From NCBI GenBank assembly GCA_018907035.1, contig JACCIC010000004.1, positions 1,021,001-1,085,000 on the forward strand: a stretch of DNA of 64,000 nt. The letters run 5' to 3'. The stretch is from Sycobia sp. Sy_11. Taxonomy: Eukaryota; Arthropoda; Insecta; Hymenoptera; Epichrysomallidae. Positions 25,571-37,859 of the stretch are shown piece after piece (position 1 is the stretch's first letter; the number at the start of each line of letters is the position of its first letter). The position numbers and the translations under genes are program-made. Below the pieces are notes generated by a model. The model was not told where the DNA came from. It searched no databases and saw only the letters and a program-made list of their open reading frames with translations.

Positions 25571-26068
25571 ACTTTGACGGGTAATTGGGTTTATTCTCGA
25601 ATCATTTATTCATGACGCATAGAAGAAGCTTTGCAGTTTGCCCAGAGAATCGCTTGCACCTGCTAATCAATCATACACACGCGCGTGTGCATGTATGTAT
25701 ATATGTATGTGTATCTAATGTTTATCTAGGCGTCGTTATTAAAACGAGTAAACATAGCTCCAGCGGCGATCCGAAACTATTTCTCGAAGCAGCAGACGAT
25801 CTTCGAATTGTCTTATCTCCGTCCCCTCGTATGCCCTTGTCTTCACCGAACGGCAGCTTTATTCCTGTATTATAAGGAGCCGAACCGGCGGTCGCGGAGT
25901 CGGGACAAAATCATTTATTCCGCCGTCGAACACCGAATGGAAGCGCGAGAGCACTATATACGGCACGCGCGTTATTTCTCACAAACCCGCCGCTGGCGCA
26001 TTGTTCGCAGTTTGTACCACTCGATCTTGCACTTGATTGTATGCAAAAGAAGCAACGCGAGATGTGGG

Positions 26069-26071
<3 letters not shown>

Positions 26072-26099
<28 letters not shown>
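26072..26099 (+). repeat. (GA)n microsatellite
   Basis: About 28 bp, 55 bp from the next (TA)n tract. Confidence 0.95.
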
Positions 26100-26102
<3 letters not shown>

Positions 26103-26151
26103 GTGGTCGAAGAGGATAGAGAAACGACCCTGAAAAGCACGCGCACGAGCA

Positions 26152-26154
<3 letters not shown>

Positions 26155-26211
<57 letters not shown>
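26155..26211. repeat. (TA)n microsatellite
   Basis: About 57 bp of pure dinucleotide. Confidence 0.95.
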
Positions 26212-26213
<2 letters not shown>

Positions 26214-26575
26214 TACTCGAATTGGCCAAGATATCGATGCTCTCCACTTCCCGATCTCTCCTTTATCCTCTTTCCCCACCCTTTCCTATGTCTGTGTATG
26301 TAAGTACACACACACTCATATATACGCGGCTCCGAAGCACTCTATAAAGTTTTCGGTCGTCAAGGTAGTTCAGAGTAATATTATATCGACTTGACCATAT
26401 AGCGTTGCGCCTTATAAAGCCCAAGGGGCCGGCAGGGGGAAAAAATTATTTTACACCCGGCCGTTGATGCAGCGTGTAAGCGAGTTCGACGATTTCGTCA
26501 GAGTTAATAAAAAGCCCTCAATTCCAATATGGGCTTTGCATCGGCATACCGGTTGTCGCCTCGGTTCTGGCACTA

Positions 26576-26578
<3 letters not shown>

Positions 26579-26641
<63 letters not shown>
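26579..26641. repeat. (TA)n microsatellite
   Basis: About 62 bp, among the longest in the window. Confidence 0.95.
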
Positions 26642-26759
26642 GAATCCCGATTTATGCGTCATATTGCGCCGCATTACGTGGCGATCGTTAAAGATATATA
26701 GTAATAATAATAATTTTCGATAATCGATCGCATGGAAGGTCGATAATTAACCTCAAAAT

Positions 26760-29496
26760 AATGTGCTCGTGTCGTCCTTTGCTTCTACTTCGTTTATTTT
26801 TTATTTTATTAGTGCAATAGACCCTATAAACTTCTGTCTTATAGAAAAATAAAAGTAATTTTTTAAAATAATTAATTTAAATTAAAAAACATACTATTTT
26901 TGCAATAATCATGTAATGAATAGCTTTTATTTTATCGTTTAATTATAATTGAATATGTGAAGATTGATAAAATACTGGTTTCGTCGTAAAGGAAATTCGA
27001 ATAAAATCTTTTATTCGTTAGATTTATCAACTGTTAATTTGTTTTTAGTTTTTTTCTTAATAAATAGATAATTATTGTGGAGAGGAACACGCGTTTAAAC
27101 TTGTTATAAACAACGTAAATATAAATATATATCTATAAAAATAAAGTGTATATATATAAATAAATATTCATCAGGTATTAAAAAACTTTTTATTATTATT
27201 AAAAAATAAAAATAATAATAAAAAATAATAATAAATAATTTATTATTAAAAAAATTTTGACGTAAAAGAGAAATTGCTATCCAACGTCTAAATCACTTAA
27301 ATTATATACTATAAGCACGTAATATAGTACGTAACTTACGTAATTAAATAAACTTTGCGATATAATTAAGCTTTGTACTGAATTGGAGAGAATATAATGC
27401 AATAGTCGAGGCAATTCCGGTAAAATGTTGCGACGAATAATATAATTTCAAATAAATAATGAGTAATCGTTCGTTATATGTTAAGTAAAATTTAATGATG
27501 TTCTAAAAAATATGAAGTTAAGATATTAAATTTATCAATAAAGATACAATTGTTTTACACTATGAATGCTTTTAAAAAACTTATAGTGTATGACAATTTT
27601 AGTATACGATTCACTGAATGAAATTCTTATTGTTTATGTACTAATGCGTATATTTTTTCTTAATGAGAAATACGTCTAACTAATTAATCGCGTAGAATAA
27701 AGAAATGTGACAGATATAGGGAACATATGAACCAGTGCTGGCAGCTTTAACCTCTTTATTTCATAGAGGCGTGAAATCATATTTTGCTATGTGTGCAATT
27801 TATGTAATATGGCAAAGTTGAATAACGAGGCCAAGTTATGAGCGTTTAACAATTGGGAGCGTGGAGAAAGTATTTTACGTTTATTTTGATGCCGATAATA
27901 TCTAAAAAATAAGTTTAGAAAATGTTTAAAAATGAAAATATCGTTGGAACTGATTTTTTATTTAAGAATAGAACAAAATTCGATTATAAAATTGGCTAAA
28001 TTTTTAAGTTAAATCATCAAATTTATTGTTTAAAAAGAGAACTTCACAAAAGTAATGAAACTTTACTTTTCTATGATGTATATTATTTATTAGTATAATA
28101 GGTTGCATAAAATAAGCCAGAATTAATCATTTCAATATAGATAAAAATGCCTCAATCCTATGAAGAATTCTTAGACAGAATATAGAAAGAAAAATACCGC
28201 GAGTCCTGTCTATTTGTTTCGAGGACGTTACTCGGAGAATTCCAGTCAGAGTTTTAGATTTTATTCTTTACAATGATATAATTGTTTTCATTTCATTTTC
28301 ATTTTCATTTTTCATTAGTCGTATCGACATATCCGCAAATATGCAGAATCAAATGAGCTTGTATTATCTCTGGCGATTTGAATAACAATAAAAATTAAAT
28401 CTATAAAATTATCCATTTCCTGTTTCCCCAAATTTTAATCGTTCCCATAAAAGTAATACTACGAAATACCCTGCTTATAATGATTATTATGAAATGCATG
28501 TAATAATGGCATACCATAATATTTTATTCCTTGGAATTAAAAACTATCGTTAAAGATCAATAGGCAGAAAACGTTACTCTAAAAGCACATTTTCTTGAAT
28601 TAATCTATAATCAATATGGCAAACAAAAGAAAGCAAATTTACCAAGAAAGAAAGTTATGAAATTTATAATACAAATTATGAGAACAATAAAATAGATTAA
28701 TTATGATTAATTTTTTCATAAGAAAAATAATTTTAATTTTAATTCACGTACCTAACAAAACAACTTTTACAAAGTCAACAAGGATACTAGTCATGAATTA
28801 AAATATAGATAAATATGTCCATTTCCAAAACCTTTTTTTCATTTCCTGAACTTTAGCATCTATAATGATCTTTAATAATTTAAAAATAAAAATTAATTAA
28901 ATTTACATATATGTAGTGAAAATAATTCGAATTTTAGGCTTCATTTCAGGTAGGAAACTATCCTGATTGCTGCATATGAAAAACATTCAACATATTTAAT
29001 ATATTCATATAGTAATTCACATTCTCGTTAATGATTTCTTGCCTTTATATAAAGTTTGGTGGAGCTGTGATGTTAATATTTTATTTAGATTTATAAATCA
29101 ATTATAAGCGAAATAATATCTTTTTGAGGTTCTAATTACTTAAATAAAAAAACATTTACGGAGTGAAAAATGAAATACGAAAAAAGTTTAATTGCATCTA
29201 AACAACGAAATCAATTTAATATTTTAAAACAAATCCAAAGTGCTTCAATTATAATCGCATTAGATTATATAAATTCTTTTTCGATTAACAGTTTTTCAAC
29301 ATAATCGAAAACTCCGTACCTAAAATATACATTTGAATTTCCAAGATTCACAAATATCATTAAAAATTTATCTATAGGATATGATCTATTAATTATAAAT
29401 TTATTAAAACTAGCTTTGATCTAGTAGACAATTTATTATTTGAAAGTAATATTGAGGAATCTTTAATTTGAGAATTTAATAAAAAAAATCGATTAT
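26760..29496. other. AT-rich non-coding stretch
   Basis: No gene seen. Contains a low-complexity A/T patch at 27180-27255 made of ATT/AAT units, and a repeated TTTCA patch near 28288-28312. Confidence 0.65.
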
Positions 29497-29500
29497 GTAC
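29497..29500. repeat. Putative target-site duplication, left copy (GTAC)
   Basis: Directly abuts the TG terminus; an identical tetramer abuts the CA terminus at 31578-31581. Confidence 0.4.
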
Positions 29501-29874
29501 TGTGACGTCCCGCACTATATATACATACTCATATATATTGACGAGTGCCCACCCGGTTCTATGCGCGACGATTTGCTTCCGCGAAAGACCGGTCAGTAAT
29601 TTGCCCCTATTTTTGGCCTAGTCTGTCAACTACTAGCCAGGGATGTGGGACCGGTGAGCCGAGGTGTACGCGTTTTAGATGGAGACCGAACTTCGGCAGT
29701 CTTGGCCGATCTGTAAATCGCGAGTTACTACCTAATTCGTAACTTGACTTCTATATGCTCCCGTTCTAAGATTCTTCTCCCCAGTCTTATCTACTGCGAC
29801 GAAAGGAGTGGCTTCCGTGTACAGGACTGCTAGAGTCCCACCCGTTTAGCCTACTCAGAGAAGATACAGGTAAC

Positions 29875-29876
<2 letters not shown>

Positions 29877-29934
<58 letters not shown>
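29877..29934. repeat. (TA)n microsatellite
   Basis: About 57 bp, inside the 29.5-31.6 kb element, at the end of its GC-rich part. Confidence 0.95.
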
Positions 29935-29936
<2 letters not shown>

Positions 29937-30204
29937 CGCGATTAGGCTTAGTGGAGATTACGGACAAATAATGTTAATAAGGATAAACGATAAATATTGT
30001 TGATTACATACTATTTATTTACTTTTCTGAAGTACTTCTTATACAACCGTTTAATATATAAAAATAAACTAGATATAAGTCGGGTGTACAAAGTTAGTTA
30101 ACACGTACAAGATGAAGTTCGAGAAACACGAAAATTTCAAAGTCTGAAAAATACAAAATGTTTCAAAAGCTAAAAATCGCAACAAAAAAAATATCTAGGT
30201 CAGA

Positions 30205-30346
30205 ACAATCCTAAGTCCGAAAATGTCGAAAAATTTCTAAGTCCGCAAAAGTTGGAAAAATTCTAAGTCCGAAAATGCCGAAAAAATTTCTAAGTTCGAA
30301 AATGCCGAAAAATTTCTAAGTCCGAAAAAGGTTGCAAAAATTCTAA
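30205..30346 (+). repeat. Minisatellite, unit about 28-30 bp, five copies
   Basis: Copies of TCTAAGTCCGAAAATGCCG plus an A-rich tail repeat five times with small indels and substitutions (GTCG, GTTGG and GGTTGC variants). A more degenerate lead-in starts near 30145. The array lies inside the element and is followed by a unique GC-richer segment (30350-30500). Confidence 0.85.
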
Positions 30347-30599
30347 AGGTTATAACTACCGGATCGATCTGACCTTGTTGAAATCCCGACCGGCAGTGAT
30401 TTTTCGCTTCGTCCGACTCCTATTTATATGTGGTCTGGACAAAGTAAAAAAGGCTGTCCAAAATTTTCGTGGAAATTCATCTGAGCGGTCGTAGGGAAAG
30501 CCAATGAAGGGGTCAAATTTCGTTTCTAATATAAACTCCTTCGTTCGCTTTCTTACAATATTTAATTTTTAAATATAACGCATCTGCTATGATCATGAA

Positions 30600-31190
30600 C
30601 AACAAACTTATAGTGACATTATAAAATACGATCTTTAATTAATATCTTAACCGTTTGTTACGTTTATAATTATTAATTTTACATAATCTCTTATTTTATT
30701 AGCTAAATTAATCTTTATACCATAAGTTAGAACTCTTACTCTATTATTTAATTTATTTTACGTATCTTATAAAGTATAAAACTACTAACATTCTGAACTA
30801 ACATTATTAATCTTAATGTTTCGGTTTTGCTTTACATTATAATTATTTACGTAATCTTTTATTATTAACCAAACTAATTTTTATACTATAAGTTAGAAAT
30901 CACTTAGTCTATTATTCGATTTATTTTATATATTTTACAAGTGTATTGTTATTAACATTCTATTAACTTAGTATATTGTTATTAACATTCTATTAGCATA
31001 ATATCGTAATTGGACTAACATTATTAATCTAAATTGTTTGGTTTGTTCTACATGTTACAATTATTAAACTGATGTTTATATCATACTCTAATATATATTT
31101 AAAAGTTTGTTAATCCATCATTCTACTTATAATAATTGATATTTTATTAATCATACTTAACATAGTAATTAATTTATCAAAACAAAAGTA
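30600..31190 (+). repeat. Three diverged AT-rich tandem units of about 170-217 bp
   Basis: CTAACATTATTAATCT recurs at 30798 and 31015, and ATA(A)AGTTAGAA-type words recur at about 30720 and 30887. The middle unit is longer because it carries its own 31-bp direct duplication (GTATTGTTATTAACATTCTA at about 30943 and 30973). The third unit is the most diverged. Confidence 0.6.
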
Positions 31191-31457
31191 CGTGCACATG
31201 CATATGTATCGATGGCATACCATTCTTTAATTTATGATTTAGTCTCTACGTTCTTTTTTAATTTTAAAAATTACAAACTTAATATTAACGTTGATTGTAA
31301 TGAGAAATTTCGACAGTTAATATTCGGCGTTGATTCGGGAACTTTTCTCCGAGGTCAGCGTCGACGCTCAGTTTCCGACAACAGGGTGTCCGGTTACTCT
31401 CGGCGATAAGAAAAAGGTGCTTGTACCAAGCCATGAAAATTAGTTCAACATACGTGT

Positions 31458-31494
31458 GTATATATATACTTCTACATATATATATATATACTTC

Positions 31495-31551
<57 letters not shown>
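31458..31551. repeat. Compound (TA)n with repeated CTTCTACATA
   Basis: Two short TA tracts, each followed by CTTCTACATA, lead into a pure TA run of about 50 bp that ends shortly before the right end of the element. Confidence 0.9.
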
Positions 31552-31555
<4 letters not shown>

Positions 31556-31577
31556 CATAACGTCGCAGGACGCGACA

Positions 31578-31581
31578 GTAC
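31578..31581. repeat. Putative target-site duplication, right copy (GTAC)
   Basis: Matches the left tetramer at 29497-29500. A 4-bp palindrome is weak evidence alone. Confidence 0.4.
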
Positions 31582-31599
31582 ATATTATAGATTTTCTAC

Positions 31600-33520
31600 C
31601 TGATATATCTTACGCTATTTTTTACATGTCAATAGCGTTGCAGTTTAATGCAAAATTCAATTTACTCTGTTTTCATGTTCAATGAAAAATTCTTTCTGAC
31701 TACTAGCATTGAAACTTGTATAATTATCTGCGCTATTCTATCTACTTAACAAAATTCTTATTCTATATGCAGAGACTACCAATTATAATCAGAACGAGAT
31801 ATTCAGAATTTTTGAGATCCATTGAGCTTGAACAGCAGTCTTAACAAATCAAGGATCATAATTCGAATCACCAGCTATACAAACTAGGCACTCTTTATAT
31901 TCTACTGTTAATGTCAATTTGACGATTAAACTCTATCCTGTACATAAAGGAAGTTCCAGTAATAGACAAGCTGAACATTGCTGGTCAAAACAGCTTTATT
32001 GCGTCTGTTGCTGACTGCGATATTTATTTATTGCATAAAATTATTTATTGCATAAAAACTTTGTAGGGCTCATTTTGGAGGTTGTCAAAATGCTTCGTTT
32101 GTTCGTCAAAGCCTTCGTTCATTCTGAACTAAATCCAATACACATATTTACAAACCTCTCAATTTCAGTAAATCATAAGTGCACTGGTTAATTTTACTTA
32201 GAAAACTTTTCTACAACAATCACAAAAAATCTTAATTATAGAATGTTTTTACAAATAGGAAATCTATAATCATCGTAATCTATGGTAATAGGATAAGAAC
32301 CAATTATACGTCATCGAACAGATTGTTTATTTTGGTATTGCATTTGGCTATTAACGCTAGAATTTAAAAACATTAAAATACTATTAATTGCTACGATAAT
32401 ATTATATCTTTAATATGTTATTTATTACGCTGATAAAAATTATTTTATAAAAATCGAAATCCTTCAATTTTTTTCGGTTCTTTTTTTTAAATAATTATTT
32501 AATCAAATTACAGAATTGATCTTATAATGAAATTATAATTATAATATTATATTTTTCCACTATTATTTTTGTTGCATTCCATTTTCAAACTTCCATTAAT
32601 TAGTTAATAATAGTCGTCATTTAATTAACGTATAAAGTTAGTCATATATTTTATCATTTTCATGGCGTATTTATGTAGATATGCAAGTTACGTCATTTGA
32701 ATATAGTGATTATTGGTTTGAAAATTGCAAAAATATTAAGAAACATACGAAACTCTTGCCGGTATGACGCTTGCTTAAGAATGTATGCGTTTTACTTCTT
32801 TTCAAGAAAAGGCAAACATTGCAAAGAAGTGCAAATCGACTGGTGTGTATGAGAGAAAAGAAAAAAACGAATACATCGAGTTCTTAAATTTCGCAACAGA
32901 AATTGAGTTCTAAAGGCTAACAAAAGTTGTGTTAATTTTTTACTGAACATTCCAGTTAATAAAATTACTTCTGAGTAATATTACGTAAATGCTATTGGAA
33001 GCTCATATAATTATCAATGAAAAATGTACATGAACAACATTTGTATGTGTTATATATTTTAAGAATTTTGCATTGTTTCCAAATCATTCGTGATCGAATT
33101 TTTATACTACATAGGCACAAAAAAGCATTTAATATTAAGTTCAGCAAAAACAATCAAAATACAATATCACTAATACAGAACCACATTACATGCTTATCGA
33201 ATTATTTAAACTAACATATTTTAACAAAATCATTAAGTTAGAAATAGATAGAAGATAATGTTAAAAAATTACGAAGAAATTTTAGAAAGTTTGTTGAAAG
33301 ATGCAAAAAAGTGTACGTGAGAAAATGCTTTGAACAAAGATGAAAGTCACTTTAACTTTTTTTATTTTTCAATATTCTAGTAATGTGCACCGTATCTTAC
33401 TACTCTACATATATTGGTAAGTATAGCTATAAAATAATGATTTATATATTTTTATAATTTTTATCATATTATAAATTTTTACATTTATTAAATTGAAGTT
33501 TTCTTAGCATTTTTAAAAAT
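31600..33520. other. AT-rich non-coding stretch
   Basis: No gene seen. The only repeat noted is a perfect 17-bp tandem duplication, TTATTTATTGCATAAAA, at 32024-32057. Confidence 0.6.
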
Positions 33521-33527
33521 GACTTGG

Positions 33528-33533
33528 GCGCGC

Positions 33534-33577
<44 letters not shown>
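33528..33577. repeat. (GC)n(GT)n alternating tract
   Basis: A GC run of about 20 bp passes into a GT run of about 30 bp. It directly adjoins the dispersed snippet at 33570-33648. Confidence 0.95.
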
Positions 33578-33579
<2 letters not shown>

Positions 33580-33648
33580 CTACACAAAGGAAATTGGAGG
33601 TATCGCGGTGTCCGTTCCGCTGGCCTTCTGCGTGTTCGCGTCGCACGA
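33570..33648 (+). repeat. Dispersed GC-rich snippet, copy 1
   Basis: About 78 bp beginning TATCTACACAAAGG and including the shared core GGAGGTATCGCGGTGTCCGT. It is an inverted near-copy of 35772-35849, with roughly seven differences. In both copies the same edge abuts a GT/CA-rich alternating tract. Confidence 0.8.
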
Positions 33649-33649
33649 C

Positions 33650-35320
33650 TAAGTCACAGATTAAGTGACTCACTCAACTGATAAGCTCACAGACGTGAAA
33701 TTTTGGTAATATACCACCTTCTGAATTTAATCGACTCATTTAAAAAAAGATTGTCGGCTAATCTTAAAAAAATTCTAGCTTTCATTATGAAATATCCCTA
33801 CGGGGGTAAAAAGTATACAGAATTTTTTACGCATTTCGACTATTATTATATCCTAATAAATCCCTAGCGTGGTAAAAAAGGAATATATATGCTTTTATAT
33901 TATTTTTTCTGCGTTTATTTAATAAGTTAGAAATTTGTCTGCTATTGATGATTTTCAATTCAATATATGACATATAAAAATTTTCCTTGATTAACTAACT
34001 AACTGTATTCGTTAAGATAAATTAATAAATCAGTAGATTGAAAATTTGGGGGTACATTCTTTTGAAATTCTACTTAATCTTTAAGAAGCGTTTTTGAATA
34101 TACCATTCTAAGAGCATAAAAAAGAATAAACGTATATTTATGTATATTGATGCGCTATATTGAATAATTTCGCATGGTACATATTTATAAATTCAATTAC
34201 TAATTTTGAAGCCGGTACACTTATAAAAGAATATAATTAGCAATTTCTGTATTTACCTTAATGCATGTCTGTGAAGTTGAAAGCGCAATAAATCTACTTC
34301 TATGTATTTACCGATAACTCTAAGGCTACGAATTCAATTTTTATTTTCAAACGTTACCTTTAAAAATACTTAAAGATCGATTTGTATAATTCATCGCAGT
34401 ATAGTTATAAAAAGATGAAAAGGGAATAAATCTAGTGATATACCTCTAAATTGACAGTATAAATGTGTGCCATTTTACGTATACTTATATGCTACTGTAA
34501 AAGTTAGATTAATAATTTCAGAAATTCCGAAATTATTGATAAGCATGCATATCTTTTTTAATTTTCTGTAGGGCTTTTCAGGGAAAAAATTACTTTCGAA
34601 AATTTTAATTAACTAATAAAACTATAAATATATGTAAAATTACATTGTACACCTTTTTCATCCATTAGTCGTGAAATCTGAGGACCTGAGAATTGTTATG
34701 TATATTATTTTTAATAAACATTATTTGGTACTTTTATTTGATTCTGATTTAAAATTTGCATTCTAATTTTCTATTTACAATAAGGTTAAGGTATTATAGA
34801 AAAATACACTGTACGCGTATATAGTAAATAATTATTATACATATATTTTGATGGAATGAATAAAGACAGGGGATTATATAATAATGGATTTCTGGATTTT
34901 TCTAAATTTTTATTCTGACCATTTTGATATTTTTATGCAATAAGAGAATTAGATCGAAAGTTTATACTTAAAGTAAAAAAGTACAATTCACGTAAGCAAA
35001 GCCACGACGAAATATACTATCATTAAATAATATATACATATCATTGATTTGTGAGTTCCATGGACCGTTGACGCGGGAGAAACCATGGCCGAGGACGCTA
35101 GTATACAATTTTAAAACATACCATTATCAATCAATTTTCAGGTTAAATTGCAATATGCACGAGCAAAATTGGCTATCGTATAGTATTATGTGTTATGCAA
35201 GATAAATCTCAATGATGCTATAATAAGCATTTATACAAAGACGTAATAGTTAAGATTATTCTGCACATTAAGAAAATAATTGGTATCTTAAGAGTAGACA
35301 ATAGTTCGAAAGCATATTTC
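33650..35320. other. AT-rich non-coding stretch
   Basis: No gene seen. A small GC blip near 35065-35100 has a well-placed ATG (35084) but only eight codons and no good donor. Confidence 0.6.
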
Positions 35321-35771
35321 TCATCGGACGACCCTTCATTGTTTAGCTTTAAAAGCCGCCGAGACTCCCCTGAAAAAGAGCAGTGTAAATGACAAAGCGC
35401 GCGCTAGCGGGCTTTTTCCCAAAAGGAAAGACCTCGGCGGGTGTGTACATGCATACATGCACGCGCGCGCGAGTGCGGGTGTGCGTGCGTATAAGAAAAA
35501 GCGATGACGCCAGGCGAATCTGAAAGTGAAAGAAAACAAGTTGACACGCGCAGCTTCGGCGGGAGGTTCGTCCGACGCCCGCCGTGCGTGCGCGGCTTTT
35601 GTTCGCCCGAGGAGGCGATGTCGCATCGGTCGCCGCCTCCGCGCGCTCTGCGGCGCGGCGTCGGAATGCGCGCGGAATCCACGAAAAGGGCGTTTGCGCG
35701 CGCGAATAATAAAAATGCGAAGGCCGCGAGTCGGAGAGGGGCCCCAGCGCTTATTAAAATCCCGGTCTTGT

Positions 35772-35849
35772 TCGCGCGACGCGGACACGCAAAAGGCCAG
35801 CGGAACGGACACCGCGATACCTCCAATTCCCTTTGCGTAGATACACACG
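35772..35849 (-). repeat. Dispersed GC-rich snippet, copy 2 (inverted)
   Basis: Reverse-complement near-copy of 33570-33648. Its outer edge runs into an alternating CA/CG tract just as copy 1 runs into GT/GC. Confidence 0.8.
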
Positions 35850-36285
35850 CGCACGAGCGCGCGCACATACGCGCACATACACGCACACAGAGAGAGAGAT
35901 AAATGTGCAAAAGCATTGGAGCACGAGAATTTGTGTGTGTATGTATGTCTATCTATCTATATATAAACATATATTATATATATCGCGCGGGCTGAATTTA
36001 AAATAGCGTTTGCGCGCGCCCCCAGCGATCATGGACGATGTTATCGCGTCCCGCGCGTGGTCGCGCGCGGAACAAATGGCCGAAGGGCGATCGCGCGCGA
36101 AGCGAGCGGGAAAAAGTGGGAGGGTCGAGCGCGACGATAAGGCCTGGCCGCGCGTCCTCGGGCCTTGTAAACACATCGCGAACAGGCCCCGGAGATCTCG
36201 GTAATGGTGCTCTCTGCGAACGCGGACAAATTAGGCTCCGCGTGATATTTTCATCGCGCGCGCGCACCTGCGCGCGACTCCTCCC

Positions 36286-36288
<3 letters not shown>

Positions 36289-36336
<48 letters not shown>
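36289..36336. repeat. (TA)n microsatellite
   Basis: About 48 bp. Confidence 0.95.
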
Positions 36337-36339
<3 letters not shown>

Positions 36340-36559
36340 TGCGATATTGGCGTGTGTGATATTGTCACTGTCAAAGTCGCTAAACTTATCCCCCCATCGA
36401 TCACTCCTTTCCTTCCTCCTTTACTCGGGACCAACTGCTCGCGATAATAAACGTCGGAGTGCTGCTCGGTGATATCTACCGGCCTGCGCGTAGTGGCTCA
36501 TTTGAAATTCAGGGCAATAAGCGAGTGCGCTACAGTAAGTTCAGCCTACAGATTCGCTG

Positions 36560-37070
36560 TATAGAGGAAAGTGGAGCACGGAGATTTTGTCGGGTGAAAT
36601 GATTTTTGTCTGTTTTGTAAAAGTATTGACTTAATTACTATATAGACTTCGTTTTTATAAAATTTCCGGTTAAAAATAATTTGTAAAACTTTAATAGTAT
36701 TCGTTAGAAATTTTAAGTGAATTTATATATGCTGCCTTACTTTTTCGGTTGGTTGTATTAAAAATATAAGACCGTTAACGAAGCCTATGTTGGAAATTTT
36801 TAAAAGTATACCTCACCTCTATCCCACTCTTTTTTAAATCTATCATATTTACTTTCTCGACCCAAACATTAAATCAGAAAAACTTGGAATATACTAGTCA
36901 AAACTAGTCAGGTTCTAGAATCAATTACTGAACGGGTAAAGGACAAAGTCCCAACGTTTTACATATACTTATCGACCAACTCAAATAGTTGAAATGTTCA
37001 AATGATTTGATCAGCTGGAGCAAATCGAACATCAAAACGTTTCAAATTCTATATTTTAGCTACTTATAAT
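36560..37070. other. AT-rich spacer
   Basis: About 500 bp with nothing recognised; a short ACTAGTCA repeat lies near 36893-36910. Confidence 0.55.
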
Positions 37071-37072
37071 AT

Positions 37073-37086
37073 TATATATATATATA

Positions 37087-37147
<61 letters not shown>
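37073..37147. repeat. (TA)n(TG)n(TA)n compound microsatellite
   Basis: TA, then about five TG units, then about 50 bp of TA. Confidence 0.95.
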
Positions 37148-37149
<2 letters not shown>

Positions 37150-37152
<3 letters not shown>

Positions 37153-37626
37153 TCCAAGCATCAGCGGTACATTGGAGGCAAATTTTCATGAAACATGAGA
37201 GAAAGAAAATGTTATTCGGTCTGGCTCGCACTGTGTAATGGCTTGCGCCGTGTACGCGGTGCGAGAGAGGGACGCAAGCGGAGGATGGCGAGGGAGTGGG
37301 AGAGGGGGCGGGTGGCGCGGAAGCGTCGAGGGGCAGGGGTATAGGACTAGCCAGAAGCACGGCCGTTGCAAAGGTGGCTTCAAATAAGCGCGCACGGCTA
37401 CTTTCCCATGGTATCAAGCTCCGCCGGCAATTGAAAAATTTTGACCCTCTCCAATACTTCCCCTTGATAAATTCCTATACGCGCATTCCGCTCCTCACTT
37501 TGTTTTGTTCGCGCGCTCGTTTGTGCGCTCGCGCGCGAGCACAGGTGCTGCGCCGCGGGTGCGCTATGCAGTTCTTGCTAATGCGCGCGCTCGTGATCGC
37601 GTAAGCCTGTCTATGTACATATATAT

Positions 37627-37674
<48 letters not shown>

Positions 37675-37850
37675 GTGCATACATACTTACATACATACAT
37701 ACATGCATACACACACATTTGTATATATAGTATACATATAGATACGCGTTCGTCGCTTTTGGCTCGGGCTTTTGTCTCTGCGGCGCGGCAACAATGAAGG
37801 AATGAATGTCAGAAAAATGCGCGGAACGTATGGCTAACGGTGAACCTAGT
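37150..37850. other. GC islet
   Basis: CpG-dense, with a G-rich plus-strand patch at 37265-37345. Overlapping frames on both strands (37064-37417 -, 37186-37395 -, 37296-37604 +, 37505-37741 +) have no domain and most run through TA tracts. Confidence 0.45.
37620..37720. repeat. (TA)n followed by (CATA)n and (CA)n
   Basis: About 50 bp of TA, then CATACATA-type tetramers with single-base interruptions, then CACACA. Confidence 0.9.
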
Positions 37851-37859
37851 CAAATTAGC

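Larger units (their letters stand above)
25570..26720. other. GC islet with GA and two long TA tracts
   Basis: CpG-dense with overlapping frames on both strands. Those from 25808, 25911, 25972, 26103, 26464 and 26529 all run through (GA)n or (TA)n and are rejected. No coding signal was found. Confidence 0.5.
29501..31577. mobile_element. 2.08 kb LTR- or TIR-like element, no ORF
   Basis: The left end reads TGTGACGTCC and the right end GGACGCGACA, giving TG...CA termini that are imperfect inverted complements. GTAC occurs immediately outside both ends (29497-29500 and 31578-31581), as expected for a 4-bp target duplication. Counting the flanks, 17 of the first 20 positions match in inverted orientation. 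Composition changes sharply at the left end: AT-rich DNA gives way to a GC-rich block (29501-29870). TG/CA ends and a 4-bp duplication are typical of Ty3/Gypsy-type LTRs, so a solo LTR is my first reading. Because GTAC is palindromic, an alternative is a Tc1/mariner-like element starting TGTACTGT with a TA duplication. No protein frame is present. Internal structure includes two (TA)n tracts, a 28-30 bp minisatellite and 170-217 bp tandem units. Confidence 0.5.
35320..36540. other. CpG-dense islet with snippet copy and TA tract
   Basis: About 1.2 kb, very CpG-rich, with many overlapping frames of Arg/Ala/Pro bias on both strands and no domain. It contains copy 2 of the dispersed snippet and alternating CG/CA patches (35460-35480, 35845-35885). 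A promoter or CpG-island function is possible but not shown. Confidence 0.5.

Noticed and set aside
30145..30346. CRISPR-like array of regular repeats
   Set aside because: Repeats are contiguous without unique spacers, units are imperfect, and the genome is eukaryotic.
35084..35113. Start codon in excellent context (ACCATGG) in a small GC blip
   Set aside because: The frame stops after eight codons and the following GT is a poor donor.
33488..35902. Shared peptide (QRNGHRDTSN) between frames at 33.5 and 35.8 kb, suggesting a conserved protein
   Set aside because: The two DNA copies differ mostly at sites that change the amino acid, so the similarity comes from DNA duplication, not coding constraint.
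35336..35916. Overlapping 132-180 codon frames on both strands
   Set aside because: CpG-dense DNA has few stop codons. The frames overlap in four registers and are Arg/Ala/Pro-biased with no domain.
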